From Acanthopleura granulata (taxonomy: Eukaryota > Mollusca > Polyplacophora > Chitonida > Chitonidae): DNA of 64,000 nucleotides. The notes beneath the pieces are model-generated. The model was not told the DNA's origin and did not search any database. It saw only the letters and a program-made list of their open reading frames with translations. The position numbers were made by a program, and so were the translations under genes. The stretch covers positions 28,505,816 through 28,569,815 of the forward strand of contig JABBOT010000003.1 of assembly GCA_016165875.1 (NCBI GenBank). Reading direction: 5' to 3'. Within the stretch, counting starts at the first letter, position 1; each line of letters starts with the position of its first letter. Of this stretch, positions 10,917 to 23,065 are shown one piece after another.

Positions 10917-13900
10917 TCACACACCAGCCAATCTTCTGCCCTTCTGCACCATAGTATTACATGCCAAAATCCAAAATGTCACACCAACCCCTCCTGAAAA
11001 TACACAATAAAATCAACAATTTTTAATACAAATTAATGAATATTTACCACAATTATACAGCTTTTAGTTAATGTGACCAGCTCTTCTAGAAAAGAAAATG
11101 AACGATCACTGACTGGATGTTAAATGCTGCTTTTCAGCATTATTTCCGTCATCTCATTTCCCTTCTACGTCCAAAGGCTGACATTTTTATAGTGCTTACT
11201 CACTGGTATGCCATGCTGAAGACACCTGTCATGCTACTTCTCCCTGAATCACAGTATTTTGAAACTGGGCCAACAACAAATTTACACGGATCCTTTAATG
11301 TTACAACCAAGCTGAACAATTACAGTACTGTATTTCTTCAACCTTTCCCCATATATAAAAACTGCCACCTCGAATGCAATGTGTCCACCGTATAATGCTG
11401 TTAATATGGCCTAAACCGATGTTCGCTGGGTTAGCTGTACTAGGTCAGCTGCCATCATGGTAGGCTTCACAGAAAATACACATACAGTGTATTATTTTTT
11501 TTTTGTCCTCAAAATATACTTTAAACCACACCAGCAAAACATGCCAAAAGGTTGAAGAAATAGGGCAATGCAAGGATGAGGTTTTTTGACATCTTGTATT
11601 CTCCTCCACTCCTACCTGCTATTCCTGTTGGAAAGGCAATGAGTTTCCCCAGGGGAGTGAACCACTGGGCTGGCATGACCAGTAACGGCTCTCTCTTGTA
11701 GGCCAGGATCAGTGACAACATGAAGATGATCTAGCCAAAGGGAACAGAAGGAGGACAAAACAGTTACAGCATGTCTCAAAACTCTACTTCGTAATATCAT
11801 TTTCACTCTCAAAATGTGCTGTATATATACACGTATATTAGTATGAAACTTTAAAGGACACTCATGCCAGATTTTTCAACTGCCATGGACTGAGGTATAT
11901 TTTACTAGTCAAAAAATAGAAGATACATATGGAGCCTTGTACAAACATCATGGTACTACATCTGTAATACAGTAATTAAATATAAATAATCTTACTTTTC
12001 ACAGCATAATTACTACAAAAGCCGCCCACTTACATGAATAACATGAACTGATATTTTCACAGCCATTGTGACCATGGTGGTTTTCTGCAGACGAGCATTG
12101 GCTAGAAAAGAAAACAGGTTCACATTAATGTGACAGAACTTTATTTCCAATATAATATCACACTGGTCTAGTTGAGCTGTAATCATTTTTTCCATTTTGT
12201 GATCATCCAATTTTCCAGTCAAGAGATAGGCAGAATATATGGATTGTACTTAGCAATCCATCATAACTGAGAACAAGCATCCTCATCTCCAAGCTTTGAG
12301 TCCACGCTTCTATCACTTGACTTAAGGGAAATCACTTCTGCCTGAATTCAATGTACATGAAATCTATGTAATTCTCTAAGCATATAACTGTAATAGAACA
12401 TAACTCTTACCCTACAGAATTACAATTAATGAAGGCAGACACGTGTCTTAATCTGCCAATATAACAGATGTGAACATATTATCTAATATTATGAAGCAGC
12501 TAATATAACCAGCTTTGACACATTTAGATATGGCTGTCCATACACCAAAGGTCAAGGTCACAAACAAACCAACAAGGACATAATGTCAAACGTTTTCCCA
12601 CACTTTCACAGACCATTCAATTTAGTTATTATCTATCACATCATTTTAAACATTATGAAATGAGACATTTAACAATGAAACCATAATGTCACGAACTATC
12701 AAGAACTTATACCCCAATAAACTCTTTTTCTGAAGGGCTTTCAAGGTTTGGGAAAACTTTAAACATAACTAAAGTACTGGTACCCTAATTCTTCCACTTC
12801 CTGAGAATTGTAACAAGAATACACAGTTCTTTCTCTTACATGGTTAGTCCATCTGATGAACAACATTTCTATATCTTGACTTTGCCAATAAACTGAGACA
12901 GAAATATATTTCTTGGCTTTCCGCACTACTGATACCTGTCCCAAAACTTTCAAGGACAAGTTGGAACTCTCCTTTTCAGTTGAAATATGCCAAATGTGAG
13001 ACACTGAAAAACATATCCAATTTTCTGATCTACCAGATTATATTACACACCTTTCCCTTTGACATTATCGAGCAGTTTATCTATCTGCCTCTGAAGTTTG
13101 AAATATTTAGCAAAGTGGTCCGTCACACTTATGCTTTCCTGCTGAGTTTTGAGATCCTTCACCTGGGTTCTTAAATTCAGTTCTTCATCTGTGATCTTGA
13201 ACAACTTCTTGCTTATCTGTCAACACGTAAGTGGAAATTAATTACGCAGTTCAGTTGATGGGTATGGTTCTTGATTCCTTGTTTCCTGTTACTGTTCGAA
13301 TGTCATTTTAACCTCTCATCCCTGCCTTAGAACTCCCTGCATATTTTGCCACAAATTATCACAGAAGATGAAATTATCATAAGATCTTGCCAAATAATGA
13401 CGATGAAAAATGGAAATCGTTCCGACGCCCGCAATCAGTGTTCCAAAATATAATGACAGGAAAGAAAGGATCAAGTGTCAGTGGTCTTATGAAGAATGGT
13501 GAGTTGCAAAAGTAGACATGTGAACACAGGGGAAAGGTTTGACAAAGCTTCTAGTCTAACTGGGCAAAACTGCCATCTCCTTCATTGAAGACTCATCGGA
13601 TTTCTGCAAGAAGATCTGGCAGATGACTCAACCATGCAAACTAATAAGCTACGAAGTGATCGACCTGTTCAACAACAACCCAAGAGAAGAAGCCCTACAA
13701 GTCATGAAAGAGAAACTAATCAACAACTAGAACAACATCCAGACTTCAGTCAGGAGTATATCCAGACTACTACATTCCTGCATCTGCTCAACTCACTTCA
13801 CCTGGGGTGACTCATTGTATGAACAAATCCTCGGATTACCCATAGGCTCCACCCTCTCACCTCTAACATTGGAAATCTACATACATGTCTGAATTCAAAA

Positions 13901-15839
13901 GAATGGCCATGATAGGCAACCTGGTACATCTAATCTGCTGGTGCAGTATGGTGGATGACACATTTATAGTCTGACCGAACGAAGATCAAAAAAAATGACT
14001 ACACCACTTCAATGTCCACAATAGTAGTCTCCAGTTTTCAATGCGAACAGAAGAAGAACCAACAAATACCATTCTCAGAAGTCCTTGTCATCAAGAAAAA
14101 CACTCATCTAGAAATGAAAGTATACCGCAAACCAACTCACTCTGATCTATATGTTCATTTCCAATTTAATCACCCAATCCAGACAAAGCAAGGAATCATC
14201 ATCGCAAGGGAGCACCATTAACATCAGCAGTAACAACACCAAGCAAGGAATCAACTGGGAATCCTCATTACCATCCCATGTGTGGGAAATACCAGCCACT
14301 GGATTGGACGCATCTTGGAGAAAAACCTTAACACTAACAGTATTTTCATCTGATTGAAATCTCAACTGAAAACTTCCAGGAAGATGTTGCCTACACAAAA
14401 ATCAGCTCCCCAAGGGGATGTGTCTACCAGAAGACTGTCAATAGGGTTATAAAGGTGAAATTTGCAGACCACTAAACAAAAGAATTTCGGCACACAGATC
14501 TTTTATCAACAAATTAGATGGCATATCAGCTCTGAGCAATCACATATCAGCAAACCCTAGACACAAGGTAAACTGGGACTCCACAACAGCTTAAGCAATC
14601 GATTAATCTGACTTAAGTTTAAGAGCAGAAAACTGTTAATTCAAATAAAAAGAACAGACCACAACCAACATCAAGGATACTTCCTGCTAAGCACATATGA
14701 CCACCTTATCACCCTGGAGAAAAACTACCATAAATACCATAAGGCTTAGTCTTTTCACACCTATTGATGTGTTCTTCATGTACCTATTGTAATACCAGAA
14801 CAAGTGACACAACATTCCTTTCACATATATTGAACAAGACGTGTTGTTTATATTCAGCTACCTGTACTAGCCTGGCAAGTTTCACACCTCTACTTAATGA
14901 TTTCCACCCATGCATACTTGTTTATCTATTGTTTTAATTCTACTGTACATGAACTGTACATTCACTCTGCCAAATCTGTTTTAATGTATTTGTTTGAAAA
15001 TGATGTTAGAATCTACATTTGTCATTTAGGGGACAAATAAGGGTAGACTTGGCACATCAACATCAGAAAATGTTGGACAGCATCCATTAGAAGTATTTTG
15101 AGTCCATTCAGCCGTCCAGATGGGGGTAGGCAGGCCAGCATTTCCAACCTTCACTTTTTATAAGGTATATAGAGCAGGGTATAGCTATGGTATAAGCATA
15201 GGCAATTCACTAATTTAACACAAGGTCTGTACATAAAGAATAAGAAGATACCTGTCTTTTTCTGAAACTTAATGTATAAGAGCAGGTTCTTCAATAAAAT
15301 GATGTCACTCCACGATGTTTTGTACATTCAGTACTTCTCCTCAAACACTAGCATCAAAACTGAGTAATGTAAGCCAGGTCACATTCAGAATTTCAGCAAA
15401 CACTGAAAATTCAAAGGAGCAATGGGCATGTCAAATCTTTTTGTTGACTAGAGTCTGCTGGTCTTACTAAAACAACAAGAGCCACATCCACTCTCAGTCT
15501 TGTCAGTAATTTTTTCCACGAATTCCGCAGTTCAGATTGAGAGTCATTTACTATGGCTACACCTCAGCCTAACATCCGATGCGATATTCAGTACATTCCG
15601 AAATTTAGTCGGTGTTTATAACCTCAAATGCTCAGGGTAACGGAGTTAAGGCTCGTAATCGTCCGTATATACCCGACAGCATTAATGCTGAATTGTCATG
15701 GGTGCATCACGCATGTTCATTTGTTCACACTGATTACAATGTAAAGTCAAATACTTACGTGCTTTGAAATAAGTGGCGAATATTGTGGGAGGTAAGAAAA
15801 TACAATGACAAGCACCAAAATGAAAATTAACAAAATCAT
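10917..15839 (-). CDS. GET1: GET1 (WRB), tail-anchored protein insertion receptor subunit, complete
   Basis: ER membrane receptor subunit that, with CAMLG/GET2, receives tail-anchored proteins from the TRC40/GET3 ATPase. Five exons in transcript order: 15839-15759 (ATG), 13216-13051, 12101-12034, 11730-11616 and 10993-10917 (TGA). Together they encode 168 aa, close to the roughly 174 aa of vertebrate GET1. All introns are GT-AG and phases agree (0, 1, 0, 1). Residues 1-20 are a hydrophobic segment (MILLIFILVLVIVFSYLPQY), 28-82 a charged coiled coil (the GET3-binding arm in the family), about 93-117 TM2 and about 142-160 TM3. The best family match is PAQWFTPLGKLIAFPTGIAG followed by GVGVTFWILACN, corresponding to the conserved 'W-TPL--L-AFPT--AGGVG' stretch. 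Intron 1 (13217-15758) carries an antisense Penelope-like relic; intron 2 (12102-13050) has a dispersed repeat. Exon 4 read-through would give a different C-terminus. Confidence 0.93.
12600..12990. repeat. dispersed repeat shared with 35350-36250
   Basis: Blocks such as ACCCTAATTCTTC, TGTAACAAGAAT and CACATGGTTAGT-like sequence followed by TGAACAACATTT recur in the same order and orientation at 35375-35500. The CTCTTTTTCTGAAGGGCTTT block at about 12725 resembles 36225-36245. It lies in GET1 intron 2. Its class is unknown. Confidence 0.45.
13495..14740 (+). pseudogene. decayed Penelope-like element (reverse transcriptase plus GIY-YIG nuclease)
   Basis: Antisense to GET1 within its first intron. 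Broken frames carry Penelope-type RT blocks in order: ISYEVIDLFNNNP (motif A with its aspartate, about 13660), LGLPIGSTLSPLTLEIYM (motif B, about 13835), MVDDTF (motif C, about 13950) and VYRKPTHSDLYVHF (thumb, about 14120-14160). A C-terminal stretch at about 14449-14600, reading YKGEICRPLNKRISAHRS, fits a GIY-YIG endonuclease. Stops and frameshifts separate the blocks, so no intact protein is possible. Family assignment rests on these motifs only. Confidence 0.8.
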
Positions 15840-16532
15840 ATTTGTTAAAACTTAGCAGGTAAACAGCTTTTTTACCTCTTCTCAATAGAGAGTGGACTAA
15901 GGGAGCTAATCAATGAGTATACGAAACTAAACATAAAGTTTGTATGTTATCTCCCTTGTGTTCCCACTCTTTCAACTTGTGGAACGAACTGAAAGTGTCA
16001 TGTAATTACTTACACACGAAAAAATCTGTCATAGCATTTAATCTGGAGTTCTTACGAGGCCATAGGATACGTCATTTTAGAGAAGCCGGAAACATTCGTA
16101 GTACTGGGGGCGAGACACGCCTTTCTGTGCGAAGTACGAGCCCCTTATTATTACAATCGAAAGCCATGCACCGTGGCCGACAGATTGAGACCTTGGGGAA
16201 TAACCCCAGACGTATTCTACTATCATTTTCTCGTTGAAAATAGCTCTACAGTATATCAGAATTGCCTCGAAATCACATGGAAAACAGCTGATTCAACATT
16301 CTTCTATACGACAAAATGGTGTACTAGGTCACAGCCGAAACAAATGTATTCTCCGGTAGTAGACATATCTCGCCCCTGCGAGCGGAACTGGAAACTGTTA
16401 ATCATGTATGTTTGATTAATTTTATTTCCGAATTTTATGAATTTAAATCAACAAGGATTTTACAAAAGTTTAAGGTTTTGCCTTATATGAACGGCGCGGT
16501 ACTTCTGATTGTAGCGTGACGCACGTAGTGTA

Positions 16533-16618
16533 TCGGCTTCCCCCCACCATAATGCTGACCGCCGCCGTATCTAATACGACGTAAAACACCAATCAAATAA
16601 ATAAATAAATAAATAAAT
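16533..16618 (+). mobile_element. family 1 SINE, 3' fragment
   Basis: CCCACCATAATGCTGACCGC to AAAACACCAATCAAATAAAT with five AAAT units. Only the 3' third is present. Confidence 0.8.
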
Positions 16619-17425
16619 CGATGGCACATGGTTAGCAGCTTATCGGTTAACACAATACACCCATCACCAAATGTTTTACCAGTATGTTATTTTGGCCTAT
16701 TTCTGTTGCTGTTAAATCTGTGATAAAGACAAATACATGGCATCTCTTCAATGGATATATTGTGGGCAAAATAACTTTACATGTCTATATATAACAGAGA
16801 CAGACCACTATCGGCAGTGTCAGTATAGATTGTACGCCTATTTTATATGACTGAGTGAACGTGGGTTTAATTTCATTTCTTGTGTTTTTGTCGCGGCGTT
16901 CCATACAACGAAACATCGCTATATATGTTTGTCGACGCTGAAGATATAGGCGTAGGATGCTGATATTATACTGAAATAATGTTGAAAGCGCTTTAAATAC
17001 CCAAGCAGGCAGCAAACAAACACACGCAAAGTTTTACAGGGTTAGTAGCAATTAAGTAATTAGATTCAACAGTATGCAAATAACATCTTTATTACCAACA
17101 TATACACATAATGCCGGTATGGACTTAGCTTGTACCGTACACAGAAGGGGATTCTCATACTGATCTATGCTTTACATCTAACTTACAATGATAAAAACCT
17201 TATTGTCTTTATATTCCGGATGAACATAATTTGCCAATCCAAATACCGCATGGCTTCACGGTTTGAGATTCAGTACAATATACAATTATTATTATTATTA
17301 TTTTTTTTTTTTCCTTTATTTTTTTTCTTTTTTGTTGAACACTGACATCTTTATACATGATATAGAGGTACACATATACACAGAACAGAATTCACAGAAA
17401 ACCCATACTGTTTCAACATGCAGCA

Positions 17426-17600
17426 GGACCTCCGTGGCCGAGGGAGTTAGCGCGCTGGCGCGGCGTAATGATCAGGTGGCTTTCATCAATCGCGGTCGCT
17501 TTGAATTCATGTCCAGCTCATGCTGATTTCCTCCACGGCCGTACCTGGGAGGTACGCCAGCAACATGCATATGGTCGTGGGTTTACCCTGAAATTTCCCG
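17426..17600 (+). mobile_element. family 1 SINE, 5' part with intact tRNA-like head
   Basis: Head GGACCTCCGTGGCCGAGGGA continues GTTAGCGCGCTGGCGCGG (box A region), and GAATTCATGTCCAGCTCATG occupies the box B region. The copy runs into GGTCGTGGGTTTACCCTG and then loses similarity; the 3' tail is missing. Confidence 0.8.
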
Positions 17601-18552
17601 CCTTGGGAAAAAAGGAAAGGTGTTGTTCTTATCGTTTGGCCTCCGCATGTCTCCGAGGGAACAATTATATATCCTGCCAAATTGCTAGGAGTGCGCCCAC
17701 CATTCATGCTAGCTGAAGGCAGGGAAGTTGACAAGAACCTGTTACAATTCATTACATCAAACGAAATATTCAACTAAATTTTTTATGGAAATATGAATAA
17801 AGAGCAAATTTAAAAAAAATATGTACTAGCACTCATGATTGATAAGTTTCAAATATCGGTTGCTGAATCGTTAAAACAGCAATGATTTACATGTACATAG
17901 GCCTTATACACACGAGTATTTGTCTTAAACTGGGCCATCGACCTATGCAGTAACCCTAGCCTGTATATGAAAATAGCTAGGCCCTACGCCAGTAGCGTTA
18001 CTAAGACCGGTACAGTCAGCTTCTAGGCCTACATCTACATCTATCTGTAGATCTCTCTATCTGTGTTTCGATGATTACAGAGTTTGACCAAAACAAGGTG
18101 TATGTATACAGTTGAAAACAACACATGCCTATGATTTCCACTTCCACTGATAATCTTCACTGAGTATATAGATAGCTGTGTTAGCAATTCCAATAAATGA
18201 CTCAAGATCGAACAGGAATCGATATTTCTGTTTTGTTTTAATCATTTTCAGAATGGCACAGAAATGCTGAATCGGGTACATCTCTTTATTCATTTTAATC
18301 GAGATGCCACCGTACTTTATATCGCATATATTGCCTACAAAATTTCAGCATTCATATATGCAATTTTGTGAAGATTATGCGACACCAGAAATCCATACTG
18401 GTTGATAGACTTCTGACGATGCATTGTAATTTGATATCCCTGTTCATTTACGAACCGTTTTCATTACTGTTACTAGTTGAAAATACTGTTGCCACAATTA
18501 TTGCTCTATATATCTTGTATACGGCATGTGTATTGAAACGTTAAAACACAAA

Positions 18553-19560
18553 TCAGCTCAGATAACTAAGAATTACATATTCCCGTAACGTTTTGGGCAA
18601 TGGTAACTTGCACGATTTTCGCAACAAATCAGTTTTATGAGTCGCTTTCATAAGGCAACGGCGTATTTCTAAACTGCACAACATTTGTAACGTCTGAGGA
18701 CTGGATGATAATGATCGAAGCTGATACAAGACACCCGGGTGCTCTTTCACAAGGAGTGGATTGTCATCCTGGCATGCCTGTATCATCCCCATGGTGATGC
18801 GAGCGCCGGCATCAATCAGCAAACTCACTACTCTGACGTCAGAGATTCCTCGAATCGCAGATGACAATGGCGTGTGTCCATGACAATCCACGTGGTTGGG
18901 GTTCGCCCCGTTCAGCAGTAAGTATCGAACACTGTCTAAATCGCCTCTGCGGCTCGCCAAGCACAACGGCGTAGAACCTCGTACCTGAACAGCGTCCACC
19001 TCGGCCCCATGTCTCAGTAAAAGTGTCAGTATCCTGGTGTTTCCATGGATGGCCGCGATGTGCAGAGGTCGTAGTTTGGCTTTGTCTGGGAGATTGACGT
19101 CGCTGCCCTTGGCACTTAGCAGAATTTTAACCATCTCATAGTTTGCCAAGTCCACGGCGTGCCAGATCGCACTGCAACCTCTGTCATCAACCACATTCAC
19201 ATCAAATCCGCCTTGAACCAGCGATCGAATAGTTTGAACATCACCTTGGACGATGCAGTTAAACATAACTGTCAACTTTAAGCGATCTTCATTTCTGCAC
19301 GGTTTTATAACGTAACCAATCTGAGAAACACTCACAACGTACGTTAAATTCGCATCACATCCCATTTTCACGAGAAACTGGATCACGGCGGTTTGTTTTT
19401 CCCTGACGGCTATCTCCAAAAGAGTCCTGCCCAGTCTTTCCGGGAACTCCGTGGAGCGAAACACGTGGTTAACACTCAAACCTTTTCCAACAAAGACCTT
19501 GAGGCGTTGAATATCACCAGACACTATGCATTCGAACAAATCTCCCTCTATATAATCCAT
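18553..19560 (-). CDS. ankyrin-repeat protein with C-terminal SOCS box (ASB-like)
   Basis: Probable substrate receptor of a Cullin-5/Elongin B-C ubiquitin ligase, by analogy with the ASB family. A single uninterrupted exon encodes 335 aa from ATG at 19560 to TGA at 18553-18555. An in-frame TAA about 36 bases upstream supports this start. About six ankyrin repeats are visible, including GRTLLEIAVREKQTAVIQFL, DDRGCSAIWHAVDLANYEMV, LRPLHIAAIHGNTRILTLLL, STPLCLASRRGDLDSVRYLL and HTPLSSAIRGISDVRVVSLL. The C-terminal ~45 residues carry LQMLCSLEIRRCL (BC-box-like) and KLPLPKTLREYV, whose LPLP fits the Cul5-box 'LPxP' motif. An upstream non-coding or coding exon cannot be excluded. The substrate is unknown, and I cannot assign it to a numbered ASB. 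Confidence 0.85.
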   Translation of the reverse strand: MDYIEGDLFECIVSGDIQRLKVFVGKGLSVNHVFRSTEFPERLGRTLLEIAVREKQTAVIQFLVKMGCDANLTYVVSVSQIGYVIKPCRNEDRLKLTVMFNCIVQGDVQTIRSLVQGGFDVNVVDDRGCSAIWHAVDLANYEMVKILLSAKGSDVNLPDKAKLRPLHIAAIHGNTRILTLLLRHGAEVDAVQVRGSTPLCLASRRGDLDSVRYLLLNGANPNHVDCHGHTPLSSAIRGISDVRVVSLLIDAGARITMGMIQACQDDNPLLVKEHPGVLYQLRSLSSSPQTLQMLCSLEIRRCLMKATHKTDLLRKSCKLPLPKTLREYVILSYLS

Positions 19561-21039
19561 ACTGGAACGAGGCCTCAACAATACCGGAGGTAATTATTAA
19601 AACTACACAGATCTGTTTGTTGTAGTTTCTGGATCACATGTACACGAATTCCTCATTCTGGATTTTGTGAAATGTGTATACGTGTATTTATTTCGAAGTT
19701 GCATCGATGGAACCTCCTTTAACTGTTTTATCCTCAAATTAATTTTGCCAGTAAACCTTACTGGAGTGTCTGGGAATTGATTGGCAACGTGGGTTCTAAA
19801 ATGACAATTGGTCTATATGAATTTGGCACTGTGTTCAAAAGTATACCTTGCAGACAACGTCTGTGTCAGTTACACGCACGCCAGTAGTGTACAGAGACAC
19901 TACCTGTATGCATGTCTACTCATATACGCGTTTCCTTGTTCAGACATAATGCTCACAGTCTTCAGAATCCATATAGGTTATGTCCACGACAAAGCTGAAT
20001 TTTGAAATCCAATCGTACGTATAAAACTTAATTACAATTCACAGTAAAATTTCATAATGGATGTATAAATACCTTCGGTGTTATAGATGCCCATACAAGA
20101 ACCTGCGTAGCTAATTGCGTAAGCTGGCGTCGAAGTTTTCAGTCCGTTGTATGTAACTGTGGTTTAAATACTGCTGGCAAATGCGGTGCCGATATATAGG
20201 TCGATTTAACATTACACAGGTCTGTATATACAGATATCCTCACGCTGTACGCGTACAAGTCCTCAAGGCGATGATTCTTGACCATGTGATATATGCCTAT
20301 ATACTGCCTTGTATATGGTTAGTCCAAACCTTGTGTGAAGAAGTATACCATACATGCATGCAGTTGCAATGTGAGGGTTCAGTACGCCGAAAACAAGCAT
20401 GTATATAGAGCACGCGCGAATGTACATGGGGCCTGTTCGTAATAAACACTTCTAAATACTGAAGCGTAAGCCAACGCAGGGGATTATATAGCTTCCTTAA
20501 CTTCGAGTTCATTACTAATAAACTGAGCGCACCTGTTCAGGCTGAATGATTCATGTAGCACGGAAAGGTGAGACCGACCAAGTATTACAGCGTATACCGT
20601 TTTACACTAGGCAATTGACTTGATCAACTGTATTTTACCATCGTTTTGGCATTTTTCTATGAAATATGCAGCGGTGTGTATTCTTAATGACCTACCTTTA
20701 ATTTATACACATAGGTCTTTGTGTATATTTTGATTTAATAAAGCTGATTTCGTACTCTGATATAGTATGTGTAATTATAACCTATTGCACTTACCACCTA
20801 GGTGTCAAGCGAGGATATGGCCAGATTAATTGACTGGTACGGTATTGTCTCCAGGTAACAATACGTCAACATGCGGTATATGGCCTTGCCCCTGAAGATA
20901 CGTTCCACTCATACAGGCATATTCACATTATGCCTTCAACACAGATACCATGAGCGAAAAAAAAAATCCTTTTATGTTACCTGAATATATCACTGAAAGC
21001 TGCATGCAAAATGCAGAGCCATTTTTCAATCGTCAGTAC

Positions 21040-21275
21040 CGCCTCGGTGGCTTGTTGCTTATAGCGTACGCCTCGGGGTCGGGAAATCCGGGATCAAACC
21101 CGGGTCGGGTTATACCAAAGATTTTTAAAATAGTATACTTGCTGCCTCGCTTGGCGCTCAGTACTGAGCTGAAGGTTAGATCAAGGACACAGGACTGGTC
21201 GGCCCTGTGTAAATATAATGTGACTGCAAGTGTAGGGTGTCATGTCTGGATTCGACCTGCTACCAGAAGACACAG
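21040..21275 (+). mobile_element. tRNA-derived SINE, family 2
   Basis: The head CGCCTCGGTGGCTTGTTGCT is followed by box-B-like GGGATCAAACCCGGGTCGGG. The body is TACCAAAGATTTTTAAAATA, CACAGGACTGGTCGGCCC and TATAATGTGACTGCAAG. The same body recurs at 54004-54200. The head is unrelated to family 1. Confidence 0.75.
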
Positions 21276-21972
21276 CATATACATCCTCAGGACTTCGTAG
21301 TCCGACACGATCTGCGATTGTATGCGTATCTAATATACTGACAGGTAGTCTATTGCATACAGACATCACACCGGAAAGGCACGTATAAGTGGCAGGCGTG
21401 GGCTGATGACCACTTGGACGCTGGGGTATTCCCTCCCTTCTATCGCCAGCATCTCCAAAACTACATATCCTTTTCACATCATACTGACATGTTTGTGATG
21501 CTTGATAATTTGCCTTCGTGTATAATGTATGCATAGATGATCAATCGTTGATACTCCAAAACGGCCACAAATCTCTTTTTCACTGCCACACCCATGTCAA
21601 TGTTATGTGAAAAGGACTGAATAACATACATACATACATTTTAATCGTCAGTTTCCAATGACCGGTGTCGGGTGCCCGGTACATGTCCGTTGTCCCGTCG
21701 ATGTCAGGTGTCCGGTACACGTCCCTTGTGAGGTATTAGGTGTCCGGCGCATGCCCATGCTGCGTCCATAGTCCAGTGTCCAAAGTCCGTTACCCACATG
21801 CAGTAACCGTGTCCACATGACATCCTTACAACTGGACCATTCTTAGCCAAATCTGTCTTTGGTCTTCGGGCTTCCTGGGGTGTGTTTCACACAGCCATTC
21901 TAATTTATTATATATTAATTATAATGTAATATACAATAACCTTAGGCCCTCATCCTTGCGATACCTAAAAAA

Positions 21973-22125
21973 ACCTTCCGTTAAATCCGTTAATTGAGAG
22001 ATGACTGTTTGACTTTCCGTTGGTCTAACGTATTAATCCGTTCCAGATATAACGAATTGATCCGTTATACATGTGTCAATGACAAGGCAATCCGTCATCC
22101 TTAAATAACGGATTTAACGGAAGGT
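21973..22125. mobile_element. 153-bp palindromic MITE with 20-bp terminal inverted repeats
   Basis: Left end ACCTTCCGTTAAATCCGTTA and right end TAACGGATTTAACGGAAGGT are exact reverse complements. The interior carries further ATCCGTT/AACGAATT subterminal copies in both orientations. No obvious target-site duplication is seen. A longer palindrome with the same end sequence lies at 57593-57765. Confidence 0.8.
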
Positions 22126-23065
22126 GATTTGGGAGGTCGGCAATATATCACCAGATGATCAAACTGGGTTTCATTAAGATTAATGACAATTAAGTAGGGA
22201 CCTTTTTTAGGGTTTGTCCATGCGGATATCATAGATATAGCTGGTACGTCGAGTTGTCTGGACATACTGACAATTTCATCTATTTCTATTAATTAGGCCT
22301 AGCCTATACATACAGCTTGTCCACATGTGCGATATATCCAAAATAGGTCCCTAAATAGACCTATATATTATGTTGGCCCTGCTTTCATAACTAAGCTTTG
22401 AAGATTAATAATCTCAAGAGGCGTTATAAGGCCTGATCAACTTTTAGATTATTATATGTCTGCCTATTCGTTCAAACGTGCGATTCTCTGGAAGCAGACA
22501 ACGACTCTCTCCTGAGCATTACCCTCATGCAGAACTAGACTATTGCGCCAAATAATGCTTGAACTTTAATTAAATGGGCCATATACTTAAGAGCTTAATA
22601 TTAATTATATATGAAATACGATGTATCATCGGGGAGTATATGGCTGTAACCAACGCACATGTACAATCAAATAAATAAATGAATACCGGTGTACGTTAAT
22701 TGGCCTACTACATGTATATATTAGGTATATGTATATGGTCTTCTGCTGCATGAGTTCAGTGCCGGTCAGTTGTTGGCATTTATCCATTGTATCAGACGAA
22801 ATCAACATCAATATATGATATTCCACTCGCAAACCTGAGTATTATTGACAAAACAAGTACGTACTGTTTGTGCCTTTAACATCACATGGACCTTAATTAA
22901 CCACGTTGCATGACTTAGAAGGGGGAGTTAAGGGACAGGTCGCACTATGCATGTCTGGTACCCAAATCTTTTTTCTAGCTGCAGGAACCGGGACGTATAT
23001 CGTAATAGTAGGCCTACACACAATCCATCGAGATGCGAGTTCCTTCCCGGTCTGGGACAATTAAA

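Larger units (their letters stand above)
15840..18552. other. region between GET1 start and the ankyrin gene 3' end
   Basis: Contains the GET1 upstream/promoter region (no TATA box or named motif that I can defend) and two family 1 SINE copies (16533-16618 and 17426-17600). A T-rich tract with (TTA)n lies at 17285-17335. No coding exon is recognised. Confidence 0.5.

Noticed and set aside
21080..21110. Possible tRNA gene (GGGATCAAACCCGGGT-type B box)
   Set aside because: Continues into a SINE body that recurs at 54 kb, so it is a SINE head.
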